Shown here: positions 20,791-31,308 of the stretch, in pieces
How the letters are laid out: the number at the start of each line of letters is the position of its first letter
How positions within the stretch are numbered: position 1 is the first letter of the stretch
Source: Prorocentrum cordatum
Taxonomy: Eukaryota > Sar > Dinophyceae > Prorocentrales > Prorocentraceae
NCBI GenBank assembly: GCA_963575745.1
Contig: CAUYUJ010014210.1
Coordinates: 52,501 to 116,500, forward strand
Direction: 5' to 3'
DNA length: 64,000 bases
Notes under the pieces: model-generated
Told to the model about the DNA's origin: nothing
Database searches by the model: none
The model's input: the letters and a program-made list of their open reading frames with translations, nothing else
Program-made: the position numbers and the translations under genes

Positions 20791-23360
20791 TAGGATTTGG
20801 GCGGAGCTCACGTCCGAGGGGAACCCATGCAAAAATTCATGGTTTGCGCTCATGGGCGAAAGACATCTATGTACAAACACATGGCTTCGGCTCACGGGCG
20901 AAAGGACGCCATGTCAACACACATGTTTTTGGCTCACGGGTGAACAAACCGTGTAGAAAACATTACACCAGAGAAAAAACCCAATCAGTAGATGGCTTGA
21001 AAATTAATGATGTGGAGATGGAGAACGATTGTGAGATTGATCGCGGAATCGATAATGAGGACAGGTCGATAGTGGGACCGAAAGTGATGTCGATTCAATG
21101 AGATCGATAGTGAGATCGATCGTGAGATCGCTCGTGAGACCGATAGTGAGATCGATTGTGAGATCGATAGTAAAATCGATTGTGAGATCGATTGTGCGAT
21201 CGACAACTAGAGAAGTGGGAAATGAGATCGATGGTGAGACCGTTCGATAAGACGATCGACCAAGAACCCAAGAACCTGGGAACCCCGCCGCCCACCGGAC
21301 TCGGCCCAGAACTCGGAACCGGGAACCTGGGAACCCGGAACTGGGAACCCAGGAACCTGGCCGCCCACCGAAATCGGCCGGAACTTTCGCCAAATCCTTC
21401 AATTTCCGCTAGGACCTCTCCAGTGTAAGCACTTATTCGGGAATGATATGTTCCTCTCTCTGTCTCTCTGTTTCTATCGTTCTTTTCTCTCTCTCTCTCG
21501 CTCGATCGCGCTCTCTCTCTCTCTCTCTCTCCCTCTCTCTCTATGTAGATATAAGTCTTACTCCCTATATAGTTCGGTGCATATCTATGTATACATACAT
21601 ATTTGTGTACGTTCATACACGCACTTTAATATATGTTTCTCTCTCTTTCTCTACTCCACCTCCCTCACTCTTACTTTGTCATAGTTGTTTGGTTATATTT
21701 CTCTCTCTTTCTCTTTCTTCCTTTCTCCCTATACATATCGGAGGTTGGAGGTGACATCGCAGCGAAACGGAGACCCCCTCACTGGGATATTGGCTTCGGA
21801 TGCACGTTTGTGTCGCGCGTGCGGGCGACGCGAAGCTGCGTGGGCGGGCGAGAGTAATGAACTCGCCGTTGCCGGGACGAAGCCGAACCAAACGTTGCTG
21901 TCCCCCGTGTTGGCCAGCAATGGCCCCGTGGTGCCCCGAGGGTGTCTGGTTGGTGTCCCGAAAGTGTCCCAGTGGTGTCCCGTGGCGTGCGGGTGTCCCG
22001 TGCTATGCTATGAGCTGTCATGCTCGATAATGAAATCGAAAGCACGATCGATACTGAGATCCATTGAGTGAGATCGGAAGTGAGATCGATCGTGAGATCG
22101 ACAGTGATATCGATCGTGAGACTGGTAGTGAGGTCGACAGAGCAAGATCGATAGCGATATTGGTACCAAGACCGATAGTGAAATCGATAGCGAGATGGAA
22201 AGTGATATCGATTGAGTGGGATCGATCGTGGAATCGATCGAGAGATCAATCGTGTGTTCGATAGTGGTATCGATTGAGTGAGATCGATCGTAAGGCCGAT
22301 TGGGAGATTAATTGTGATATCGATAGTGAGATCGATAGTGACATCGATGATGACATCGTCGATAGTGGAACTGATAGTGAGAGCGATCGTGAAATCTGTC
22401 GTGCGATCGTTCGTGAGATCGGTCGTGAGATCGATGGTGTTATCGATCGAAGTATGAATAGTGTGATCGACAATGGTATCGATAGTGGGATCGATAGTGA
22501 TATCGAGAGTGAGGTCGGCAGTGCGATCGATAGTGATGTCGATTGAATGAAATGGATGGTAAGATCGATAATGACATCGATAGTGAGATCGACCGGGGAC
22601 CTGGGAAACCGGAACCCAAAAATCGAAACCCCGGGAGCCTGGGAAACCCGGAGCCGGGAACCCGGGAACCTGGCCGCCTACCGAAATCGGCCCGGAACTT
22701 TCGCCAAATCTTTCAATATCCGCTAGGACCCCTTCAGTGCAAGCACTGATTGGGGAATATGGTGTTAGCTCATGGTCGGAAGGAGCCCATGTAAACACAT
22801 ACTCATGGGGCTCACGGGTGAATTGAACCAATGTAAAAACATATGGTTTGTGCTATTGAGGCCTCCTGGGACCTCCTGGGACCTCCTGAAACCTCATGGG
22901 CCCTCTTGGGGCCTCCTGGGGCGTCCTGAGGCCTCCCAGCGTCTCCTGGGGCCTCCTGGAGCTTCCGAAGGCCTCCTGGAGCTTCCTGAGGTTTGGGCTC
23001 ACAGGCGAAAGGTACCCATGTAAAACACATGGTTTGATCTCACAGACGGAACGAACCCATGCAAGGACAGATAGGTTCGGCACACTGGCGAAAGGAGCCC
23101 CTGTGAAAACATCTGCTTTCGGCCCTCTGGCGACAGAAACACATTAAAGAACACATGGCTTGAGCTCCCAAACGAAATCATCCCTTCGAAAATATATGGT
23201 CCCGGCTCGCTGGCGAAAGGAACCGATGTCAAAATCATGGCTCCGGTCCCCTGGCGGACATAATACTCACGTGAGAACACATGGTTTTTGATTTAAGGTC
23301 GAAAGGATCCCATGTAACGCCTTATGGTTTTGGCTCATGGGCGAAAGGAACCAATGGAGA
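20791..23360. repeat. Duplicated composite: 42-bp array, GATCGA array, ACCTGGGAACC box
   Basis: Two copies of a composite. Part A is a 42-44 bp unit with GGCTCACGGGCGAAAGG and CCATGTAAAACACATGG (20791-20990 and 22757-23360). Part B is a GATCGATAGTGA minisatellite (21000-21240 and 22025-22590). Part C is an ACCTGGGAACCCGG run followed by CCGAAATCGG and AACTTTCGCCAAATC, ending GCAAGCACT (21255-21440 and 22592-22755). A (CT)n-rich tract and about 280 bp of unique sequence (21740-22020) separate the copies. Confidence 0.8.
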
Positions 23361-23605
23361 CAGGCGCTAGACGCACCCTAGATACCCCCTTGGAGTACAC
23401 AATTTTCATGCGAAAAACTCATCGACGCCATGTTCGATATCCCCCTGGGTGGCCTAGACAGATGCAATCACGCGGCACATGCACAGGCGCCAGACGCATG
23501 TTAGATACACCCTCCGCACACGTATTTTTACGCGTGGAGAATCCGACGACTCCGTGTTGGATATCCCCCAGGGCGAACCTTCCTCGAGCGGGCACGCGCG
23601 GGATG
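23361..23605. repeat. About 123-bp direct duplication
   Basis: GGCGCTAGACGCACCCTAGAT at 23363 is matched by GGCGCCAGACGCATGTTAGAT at 23486, and CGATATCCCCCTGGG by GGATATCCCCCAGGG at the ends. Confidence 0.65.
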
Positions 23606-24590
23606 CTGTTCTTTGACCAACAAAGATCCTGCACCATGTGATTGATCGATCGGGACAAACAATGCGCCAGCCCACCTCGACTTCGTCATTGATAAAAGAT
23701 CCGCCGGTCATCCTCAGTCGAGGCACTGGGGACAAATCATCATCCTAAACGAAAGCCCTGGGCCCCCGCCCTTACTGGTGAACAACAACTCCCCTTTCCC
23801 ATCCTCTCCTCCCCTCCGGCCCTCCACTCCCCTTCTCCCCTCACCGAACGCACCTCTTTCTCCCCTCCTCCCCTCCCCTTGTGGTACATCGCCTTGCGCC
23901 GTCATCCACGTGCGTGTGGATGGCGCGCTTTGCGGCCATACCGGTGCATGTGGCTGCTCGCCCACCCCAGAACTTCGACCCTGGGGGGCGCCTCCGGAGT
24001 CTTGCCCCGCGGCCTGTGCTTCGGCCTCCCAGCACAGGCGGCGAGGCCCGACGGCAGGGCCCCCCCCCCCCCAAGCCTCGTCCCGGGGAGGGGCCTCCCC
24101 GGGACGAGACGGTGCGATGGACAGCATCCTGCCCGAGGTGCTTCTGGACCCTCACGCTACGACCAGCACGACCCCCACCCAACGCCGCCGCCCGCCCACG
24201 CTACGCCGCCCCCCACCCAGCGCCGCCGACCCCCACCCAACGCCGCCGCCGCCCCACCCAACGCCGTCGCCCCCCACCAGCACGACGCTGCGACCGCTGC
24301 GACTGCACTCCTCCGCCCCCCCACCCAACGCCGCCGCCCCCCCCCTCCCCTGGCAGCGGCGCCTGTCGCCTGCGCGGGCTCTGGAGCCTGCCTCAAGCGC
24401 TTCAGCTCGGTGCTCGTCTGCCGGCCGCCCCCCCCCCCCTTCCCCCCGCCGCGCCGCGCTCCGCGGGGCGGCTCCGGCCAACGACCGCCCAGGCAGGAGC
24501 GCGCGGCGCTGCAGCGGAGGGCCGCCGCCGAGTGGGCCCTCCCCCCCAGGAGCGCAGGAGTGGCAGGAGGCCGAGGAGAGGAGAAGCAGA
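23606..24590. other. Unique spacer and C-rich stretch without assignable gene
   Basis: Includes CCCACCCAACGCCGCCG-type repeats at about 24170-24340 and poly-C tracts. Long open frames exist on both strands, but their proline/arginine composition follows from the repeats. A perfect hairpin is listed separately. Confidence 0.55.
24077..24108. repeat. Perfect 15-bp inverted repeat
   Basis: CTCGTCCCGGGGAGG, a 2-nt centre, then its exact reverse complement. It has no T-tract, so there is no reason to call a terminator. Confidence 0.8.
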
Positions 24591-24599
24591 GGGCTCCTC

Positions 24600-24895
24600 C
24601 TCCTCCTCCTCCTCCTCCTCCTCCTCCTCCTCCTCCATCTCCTCCTCCATCTCCTCCTCCATCTCCTCCTCCTCCTCCTCTTCCTCCTCCTCCTCCTCCT
24701 CCTCCTCCATCTCCTCCATCATCTCCTCCATCTCCTCCTCCTCCTCCTCCTCCTCCTCCTCCTCCTCCTCCTCCTCCTCCTCCTTTTCCTCCTCCTTTTC
24801 CTCCTCCTTTTCCTCCTCCATCTCCTCCATCTCCTCCATCTCCTCTCTCCTCCTCTTCCTCCTCCTCCTCCTTCTCCTCCCTTTCCTCCGTTGCA
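24600..24895. repeat. (CTC)n/(CTCCAT)n microsatellite
   Basis: Nearly pure trinucleotide CTC with interspersed ATC and TTC. Confidence 0.95.
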
Positions 24896-25092
24896 ATTGT
24901 GGCGTAAGGCCTGAGGGGGCGCGATGCAGAAGGGGATCGGGGCGCAAAAGCACGGCGGCGCTCACTGGCGGACCGCCGACCGCCAGGGGCCGTGGTTTTT
25001 TGCTGGATCACAAGGGGGGCGAGGGCGGCAAGGAGGCTTCCCTCCTGCGTGCCCCTCTCCCTCCTAGTCCAGGGGAGGAGGGGGAGGGGGGG

Positions 25093-25510
25093 TGCAGGAG
25101 GCTCCACCCTGTGCGGGTGGGGTGGAGGGGGACGCCCAGCGAGGTCCATGGCGGGGAAAGCTCGAGGCGGGGCTTCTTTGTGACATCTCCTCCTCCTCCT
25201 CCTCCTCCTCCTCCTCCTCCTCCTCCTCCTCATCCTCTTCCACCTCCTCCTGCTGCTGCGGCCTTCGACGGGAAGAATTCCCGCCTCTGCAGGGAGGGCG
25301 GCGTAGGGGGGCAGGAGGCTCCACCCCGCGCGGTGTGAGGGGGGGGGGCAGCGCGGCCTGGCGGGGACTGCTCGCGTCGGAGCCCCTTTGTGGCATCTCC
25401 TCCTCCTCCTCCTCCTCCTCCTCCTCCTCCTCCTTCTGCTGTTGCCCTCGACGGGAAGAGGCCCGCCTCTGCTCTCGCCCTCGCTCTCCCCTCCCCCTCG
25501 TCCTCCTCCT
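25093..25510. repeat. 210-bp tandem duplication containing (TCC)n
   Basis: Landmarks GGAGGCTCCACCC, TTTGTGACATCTCC versus TTTGTGGCATCTCC (25177 and 25387), and CTCGACGGGAAGA recur about 210 bp apart; each copy holds a (TCC)n tract. Confidence 0.75.
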
Positions 25511-25787
25511 CCCCCCCCCGGCGGTAGGTGAGAGACGACGAGAAGGAAACAGGATGGGAGGAGGCGGAGGGGAGGAGGTGACTCAGGAGGAGGATAACAA
25601 CGAATAGGGAGAGAGAGAGAGAGAAGCGAGGAGGGGCCGCCGATGAACCCAGCGCGGCCCCAATGCAGAGCTGGTGCCAGTGCTGCACAGGCGCGGGCCC
25701 AAAACAGTAGGCTCTTGCACTGTCGGTGTGCGCTCGGTGTGGTGCAATCTGTATATGGCGCATGCGATGCAAGGCAACACGTGCAAT

Positions 25788-25835
25788 TTACGAGGGATCC
25801 TCCAGAGCTCTGCAGGTTGCTGAAGGATCCCTCGT
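25788..25835. repeat. Inverted repeat with perfect 13-bp arms
   Basis: TACGAGGGATCCT and AGGATCCCTCGTA with a 22-nt loop, in otherwise unique sequence. Confidence 0.75.
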
Positions 25836-26109
25836 ACATGCGCTGCGTCCGCGCTCCCAAGACATGATCCTTGCAATGTTCACGGCGCCCGCGCTCCCAG
25901 TGCCACGATCCATGGGAAATAACGGTGTTTGCGCACTCCCAAGGCGATGATCCCGCCCCCCCCCGCTAATTGTAACTTTGGTGCGCTAACATACCACATG
26001 GGAGGTTATTTCGGTGGAGTCCGCCCCTCCAGAATGAATTCGGGCTCCAGTGCTGTGATAACACCCGGGGGGTCTTAATCAGAGTCAAGGTTAAATATGG
26101 TGTCAAGCA

Positions 26110-26700
26110 CGCGGTGCCATGTATGTGTTGCAATCTTGGTGGTGTAATATGTGAAAGGTGTCTATGTGGTGCAATCGAATTGTGCTGTAACCCGTGAAGT
26201 GCAATCGGTGTGGTACAATCGTTGCGGATCAATACGGCCCGAACAAAGTGTGAACTAAAGGGCTCGTTCTTTGGCCTGAATGAATTGGAGCTATGGATTG
26301 CGGTTTGTGCCAGCGTGGACTCCAAACAAAGAGATGTTGCTCAGTGGAGGTGTAACCTACACGGTCATGTATGCATGGGGCGCTCTATGTGGCGTGAGTT
26401 ATGCGGTGCAAGTTATGTAATAGAACAGACGTGGTGTGCGTTACATAGTACCAACTATATGGTGCAAGCTGTGTGGTGCAACCTATGCGGTGCAAGCTAT
26501 ACTGTGCAAGCTGTGGTGCGAGCTATGCGGCCGGACACGAGTGGTCACTACGTGGTGTAAGAAAAGCGGTGCAAGCACTGCGGAGTAATCTTTGTGGTGT
26601 GAACTGTGTGGTGTCGACCCTGTGGTGCGACTATGCCGTGTAAGCTAGGCGGCGCACGCTATGCGGTGCAAGCTATGTGATGTAGTCTATGTGCTACAAG
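26110..26700. repeat. GGTGCAAGCTATGTG minisatellite
   Basis: About 15-17 bp imperfect repeats of GTGGTGCAAGCTATG. Small patches of the same motif lie at 18200-18290 and 32630-32695. Confidence 0.8.
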
Positions 26701-27400
26701 CCCGCACCGTCCGAAGAAATCCGCCGGCCCCCTTGTGGGGTCACCAGGCTGTAGGCCAGAGGTTCGCAGTTTCCTGTGCCAGTTGCAGCTTCCAATTTCC
26801 ACTGTTACAGTTATGCTTCTTGCTGCTTGCTGTTCCTTGTTGACTTCTTGCTGCTTACTGTTCCTTGTTTTTTTCTTTTTCTTGTTCACCCTCTCTCTCC
26901 AGGGCGAGGCACTGCTGAATGCAAGTCCTGTGGATGGCAGCAGAAACCAGCCGTTTGCAAGATTCCCGCTGCTTGCCACGACAGGCTGCCCATGCATAAA
27001 AATGCCCGGCCCTCGTCTCGGACAGTCGGGACATGTGCGGCAGGCCGCCCTTGCACTAAAGTGTCCAGCCTTCCACCCCCACCCAGCCCCCTCTTCGCCA
27101 GCATCCATCCCCCTGGCCACGGCTGCTGTGAGATATAGCAGCGTTCGCACTAGAGGAGTGGGCAGGATGAAGGGAGAAGGAGAGAGATATTGATATTGAT
27201 CCTGTCCGCCTCGAGGCCAAGGTCCAGCCTCAGAGCACGGATGGACTGGCCGCGGACGCACACTACTTCACGCACGGAGATGGTGCATCGCGGTCACGCA
27301 ACGCTTATGCAGCAAGATCGAACACTTGAACAGCGTTGCAACTTAAGCAGACAATGAGCGTTTAAGTCCTGAGATACTTCGTCACCTCCTTTAGGCTCAC
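26701..27400. other. Unique segment with a possible Cys-rich plus-strand exon
   Basis: At about 26870-26906 a T/C-rich tract ends in CTCTCTCCAG, a good 3' splice site, and the plus strand then reads AECKSCGWQQKPAVCKI with further Cys. No family was recognised. CTGCTTACTGTTCCTTG at about 26850 recurs at 28782. No other feature is visible. Confidence 0.3.
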
Positions 27401-27862
27401 TCATCCAATCGTCCCCTGCCTGCTCTTTCAAAACGGAGCTCAGTCCCAGGGACTAGGTATCTCCTTAACTTTCGCAACTCGAAGATCACCTTCTTATTGC
27501 AACCGTCAGGGTTGGTAAGCCTTTCACCTAACCTAGCACCGGTAGCGAAAACGCCGCACGAGGAGATGTAGTTCATCGGCGTATGACGGAGAGGGAAGAG
27601 GAAGAAGAACAAAAATAATAATAATAATAAGAAGAAGAAGAAGAGGGGAGGCCATAGCACGCCGTAGCTGTAACTCTCGCGGCACGCAGTATGCACCCGC
27701 GCGCAAAACGATCTGATAATCGCGTCTGGAAAATCAGAATAATCAACGAGCGAACCGGGATTCGTCGACGTGCTGGAGACGAATCCAAAAAACCCACCCA
27801 GTCTTTCGCCCCGATTCAGCATCAGAGGCGGGATCCGCTTATTCAGCATTAGAGGCGCCCCC

Positions 27863-28576
27863 TCATTCAGGTCTGGCCACCTGGTCCGCGGTGACCTGTG
27901 ATACCACACCGCTTCCACAGATGCCCGTTTCACCGTCTTCCACGGTCTTGGTGATCTTGATATTCATGAACTGTTCAATGTCAGAATCGAGCCACCGGTC
28001 GATCTGCAACTCCACGCTCCCGAACTTCACATGCACCACGTGCATCTCCTTATCCTTGCGATCTGGCTGGAGCACATCCCCAGTGTCATCCAGCTTCGCT
28101 TCGAGGGTGTCCGTAGAGGTGATCGCCGTCTGAAATACCGACATGTCCTTCTCGAGAATGCTCTCCATGTTGCCCTCTGGGGAAACCCACATCGCCTCGC
28201 CCGTGGTGATTTGCAGGGTGTGCCAGCCGAGCATGGGGCCGCTGATGCCGACCGCCTTCAGGACTGGAATTGGATCACCCTCGTGCAATATGTCAGACAC
28301 GCCCTGTATGAAGAGAGTGTCACTGTAGACCAGCCAGAATGACTTACCATTCAGCGGAGGGGTGAACTTGATGTTCTCTCCCACGGCTTTACCATACATC
28401 TGGACGTTCGAGTCCCCGTAGACGACGCACGATTTCACATCACCAGCAACAGCGGCCTTGACAAAGGCCCCGCGAGAGGCAACAGTCACAGCTCCCGTGG
28501 AGGACCCCGCGCGCCAGACCACAGCCAGCAAAGCCAGTGCCGCCGCAGCCGCCGACAGCGCCGCCGCACCTGCCAA
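27863..28576 (-). CDS. Membrane-anchored or secreted protein with VWD-like domain, SL-retroposed copy
   Basis: The frame begins with a hydrophobic stretch, AAALSAAAAALALLAVVW, that would act as signal peptide or anchor. It continues to SCVVYGDSNVQMYG, like the GDPH start of von Willebrand factor type D domains, and near the end has ELQIDRWLDSDIEQFMNIKI then GETGICGSG, like the VWD end with its GLCG motif. Length (about 237 residues) fits one VWD domain. No ATG precedes the hydrophobic part in frame: an in-frame TGA lies upstream, and the first ATG after the leader (28680) is in another frame, so a one-base slip or sequence error is likely. It has no introns and lies about 180 bp downstream of a genomic SL. 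The domain call is by motif only. Confidence 0.55.
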   Translation of the reverse strand: MAGAAALSAAAAALALLAVVWRAGSSTGAVTVASRGAFVKAAVAGDVKSCVVYGDSNVQMYGKAVGENIKFTPPLNGKSFWLVYSDTLFIQGVSDILHEGDPIPVLKAVGISGPMLGWHTLQITTGEAMWVSPEGNMESILEKDMSVFQTAITSTDTLEAKLDDTGDVLQPDRKDKEMHVVHVKFGSVELQIDRWLDSDIEQFMNIKITKTVEDGETGICGSGVVSQVTADQVARPE

Positions 28577-28680
28577 AGCGCGTGGCGCGCGCGGTGCCCG
28601 CGCTGGTGCGACCCTCCTGGCTCGCGGTCGCTCTCGAGGGAGAGCTGGAGCGGCTGGGCCTGGCTCGTGTCCGCGCGCAT
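28577..28680 (-). pseudogene. Out-of-frame N-terminal part of the VWD-like gene
   Basis: The ATG at 28680 opens MRADTSQAQPLQLSLESD, a plausible short cytoplasmic end, but this frame misses the hydrophobic segment and stops at 28486. Joining it to the 28576 frame needs one inserted or deleted base. It could also be a short upstream reading frame. Confidence 0.35.
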
Positions 28681-28741
28681 GGCGGAGAACGGTCGATCTG
28701 CAGCGGGCGCTCCTTCAGGCCGCGAATGGGCGCCGAAACGA

Positions 28742-28756
28742 CTTGAGCCCGAATGG
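28742..28756 (-). other. Relict spliced-leader fragment
   Basis: The minus strand reads CCATTCGGGCTCAAG, matching the last 15 nt of the SL at 13 of 15 positions. It directly follows a complete SL. It starts exactly after the CCGTAG of the SL, whose AG can serve as a trans-splice acceptor, which is how relict SLs arise. Confidence 0.85.
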
Positions 28757-28778
28757 CTTGAGCCAAAATGGCTACGGA
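28757..28778 (-). other. Genomic dinoflagellate spliced leader
   Basis: The minus strand carries the full 22-nt SL, ending CCATTTTGGCTCAAG and beginning TCCGTAG, with no mismatch to the known consensus. It marks the 5' end of a reverse-transcribed, trans-spliced mRNA that includes the VWD-like gene downstream. No splice donor (GT) follows it, so it is not an SL RNA gene. Confidence 0.92.
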
Positions 28779-28890
28779 TTGCTGCTTACTGTTCCTTGTT
28801 GATGGACGCGCGATGGGGGCAGGCCAAAAACTCGCATTGTTACCACGCCCAAATCTTTTTGCTTGAATTGCTGGGGCGGATAAAAAAATG

Positions 28891-29950
28891 ACACCCTCAC
28901 GCAGATCGGCGGGGTCAGGGTGCAAAACCACATGAGATTTGCCACATTTCCGAAATCCGGTTGCACCCCTCACGCAGATCGGCGGGGTCAGGGTCAAAAC
29001 AAAACATGGGATTTGTCACTTCTCTGAAATCCGGTGGCACCCCTCACGCAGATCGGCGAGGTCAGGGTCCAAAAACATAAGGGATTTGCCACATTTCCTA
29101 AATTCGGTGGCACCCCTCACGCAGATCGGCGGGGTCAGGGTCCAAAAAGACAAGGGATTTGCCACATTTCCGAAATTCGGTGGCACCCCTCACGCAGATC
29201 GGCGGGCCAGGGTTCAAAAACACAAGGGATTTGCAATTTTTTTGGAATTCGATTACACTTCTCATGTAGATTAGCGGGAATAGGGTGTAAAAATACATGA
29301 GATTTGCCACATGTTCTAAATTCGGTGGCACCCCTCATGCAGATCGGCGAGGTCAGGGTCTCAAAACATATGGGATTTGCTACATTTCTGAAATTTGGTG
29401 GCACGCCTCACGCAGATCGGCGGGGTCAGGGTCCAAAAACACATGGGATTTGCCACATTTCCGAAATTCGGTGGCACCCCTCGCGAGGGTCACTGTGCAA
29501 AAACACATGGGATTTGCCACATATCCGAAATCCGGTGGCACCCCTCACGCAGATCGGCAGGGTCAGGGTTCAAAAACACAAAAGATTTGCAACTTTTTTT
29601 GAAATTCGGTGGCACCCCTCACGCAGATCGGCGGGGTCAGGGTGCAAACACACATGAGATTTGCCACATTTCCGAAATTCGGTGGCACCCCTCACGCAGA
29701 TCGGCGAAGTCAGGGTCCAAAAACATATGAGATTTGCAATTTTTCTGAAATCCGGTGGCACCCCTCACTCAGATCGGCAGGGTCAGGGTCCAAAAACACC
29801 AGGGATTTGCTTCATTTCCGAAATTCGGTGGCACCCCTCACGCAGATCGGCGGGGTCAGGGTCCAAAAACACAAAGGATGTGTTACAATTCTGACATCCG
29901 GCGGCACCCCTCACGCAGATCCGTAGGGTCAGGGCCGAAAAAAACAAACA
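28891..29950. repeat. 73-bp tandem satellite
   Basis: About 14 copies of GGTGGCACCCCTCACGCAG, ATCGGCGGGGTCAGGGTCC, AAAAACACATGGGATTTGCC, ACATTTCCGAAATTC. Because 73 is not a multiple of three, the array is open in several frames and yields repeated peptides; I regard these as by-products. Confidence 0.92.
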
Positions 29951-30077
29951 GGTCCCGACACTGCATCACGGCGAAGCCAAAGCCTCGTGACTTCGCTCTT
30001 CCATGGCCCATTCTCCGAGAGAGGGGGCTGGCGGCAGGGGGCGAATCGGGGGCCACATGCTCGAGCTGGCTAGCTTG

Positions 30078-30138
30078 ATGCGTATCCTACCCCTACCCCC
30101 CACGGCTTCTGAGGGCGGGGTAGGGGTAGGGTTCGCAT
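30078..30138. repeat. Inverted repeat with 22-bp arms
   Basis: ATGCGTATCCTACCCCTACC-type arm at 30078-30099 pairs with GGGGTAGGGGTAGGGTTCGC-type arm at 30117-30138 with two mismatches; loop 17 nt. Confidence 0.7.
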
Positions 30139-30149
30139 GCGGTCCCCTA

Positions 30150-30740
30150 GCGAAACCCATCTATAGTGAGATGTTCGTCTGCACAGATCTCGCCCTCTGC
30201 AGTTGAATGCAAGTCCTCTCCGAAAACAAGATCTTCCACCAATACAGGTGTCGTGCCGTCTGCCGATGCCGTCGGTTCCCAGCTCATCCCCGCACCTGTA
30301 AGAGCAAGTGTAAGAGTTCGCATCATCTCGATAAGTTGCAAGCGCCCTCGAGCCACAATCACAACGTCATCGGCCCATCGTGTGGTTCAAAAGGGAGCCG
30401 TAGAACCGAACCCCATCTCGTGCCTACACTTTCCGTTATGTAGCCGTAGTTCGCGCGCTCCCACGCATCGAATACAGGGCCCCACATCTTAACAACAATC
30501 ATGTTGAACGCCTGTGGTCCACTGGCCCCCCGTTCCGATATTGACATTCCATGCGAATGGCTCAACACTATCCCTCGACCGAGACTTGTCAAGATGCGTA
30601 TAGCACACTCTCCAACAGGGGTATCTGGATATGTAGTGGGATGTTGCAATACTGCATCGCGTCCCGAAGCCTACCCATCGTCGCATGATCGAAAAGCCGT
30701 CGGATATCACATAGCTACATGCATCTCCTGGTTTCTCAAT
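30150..30740 (-). pseudogene. Degenerate reverse transcriptase fragment
   Basis: Around 30377-30366 the minus strand encodes WADDVVIVARGRLQLIEMM, which looks like the catalytic [FYW]xDD block and following helix of a non-LTR RT, then LTLALTGAGMSWEPTAS like the next conserved block. Upstream, in other frames, are VVKMWGPVFDAWERANYGYI and further RT-like pieces. Stops and frame changes throughout show long decay. No boundaries, endonuclease or RNase H were found. Confidence 0.5.
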
Positions 30741-30956
30741 TTGACCGCGTGTTGACCTACAAGATTAAGCGTTGCCGTGAATTTGTATGTTCTCCAAAGA
30801 AGCTTGCACTATAGGCGTCCTAGCTCAAACCCTACGAATTGGTCCGTTGCCCCCCCCCTAATTCCTATGCCCCTCCCTAATTCCTATCGCTCGGCCTATG
30901 CCTATGCCTATCCCTCCCTTTTTCCAATGATCCCCCCTATGTATGATCACCCGGGT
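30741..30956. other. Unique spacer
   Basis: Includes CCTATGCCTATCCC-like short repeats; nothing else recognised. Confidence 0.5.
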
Positions 30957-31214
30957 GACTCCAACCTAAGACCCATGGAGGCCCAACCGGAAAGAAAAAA
31001 AAAATGGGGCGCGCCGAAGAACCCAGGGGGTCCGGTTTCCGCGGAGGAAAGAAAAAAACCCTGGCGATGGGGTTCGAGCACGGGGGTTACCCCCCCCTCA
31101 AATTCCGGAAGAGGAATGAACTCCCAGCCGCGGGGGTGCCCGCGCGAGGGGTCCCACCCCCCCAAGCGCAACCAGAGGAAGAAAAGCGTGAGAGCCGAGA
31201 CTGTAAGTGCAATG
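30957..31214. repeat. Dispersed repeat module R1, copy 1
   Basis: Matches 60806-61061 over its length: GACTCCAAC, GCGCGCC, GGTCCGGTTTCCGCGGAGGA, GGGGTTCGAGCACGGGGGTT, GCCGCGGGGGTGCCCGCGCG, GTAAGTGCAATG. Non-coding by frame disruption in both copies. Confidence 0.9.
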
Positions 31215-31308
31215 CAACAACACCTTAATCGCGGTTGCACTAGGGATTTGTATTAGTACGGGAACAACTGAATTACAGCCGGTGAGGTTTGGGTTCGGGT
31301 TCGGGCTT

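Noticed and set aside
23780-25860. Very long open frames in both strands over C-rich and (CTC)n sequence
   Set aside because: Composition is that of translated microsatellite; no domain or ordered motif.
28891-29950. CRISPR-like array
   Set aside because: Repeats are contiguous at 73 bp with no unique spacers, and the genome is eukaryotic.
30100-30135. GGGGTAGGGGTAGGG as telomeric sequence
   Set aside because: Dinoflagellate telomeres are TTTAGGG; this is only one short hairpin arm.
30957-31214. R1 as a tRNA-derived SINE because of GGTTCGAGCAC
   Set aside because: The B-box lacks its final C and there is no A-box at the right distance.
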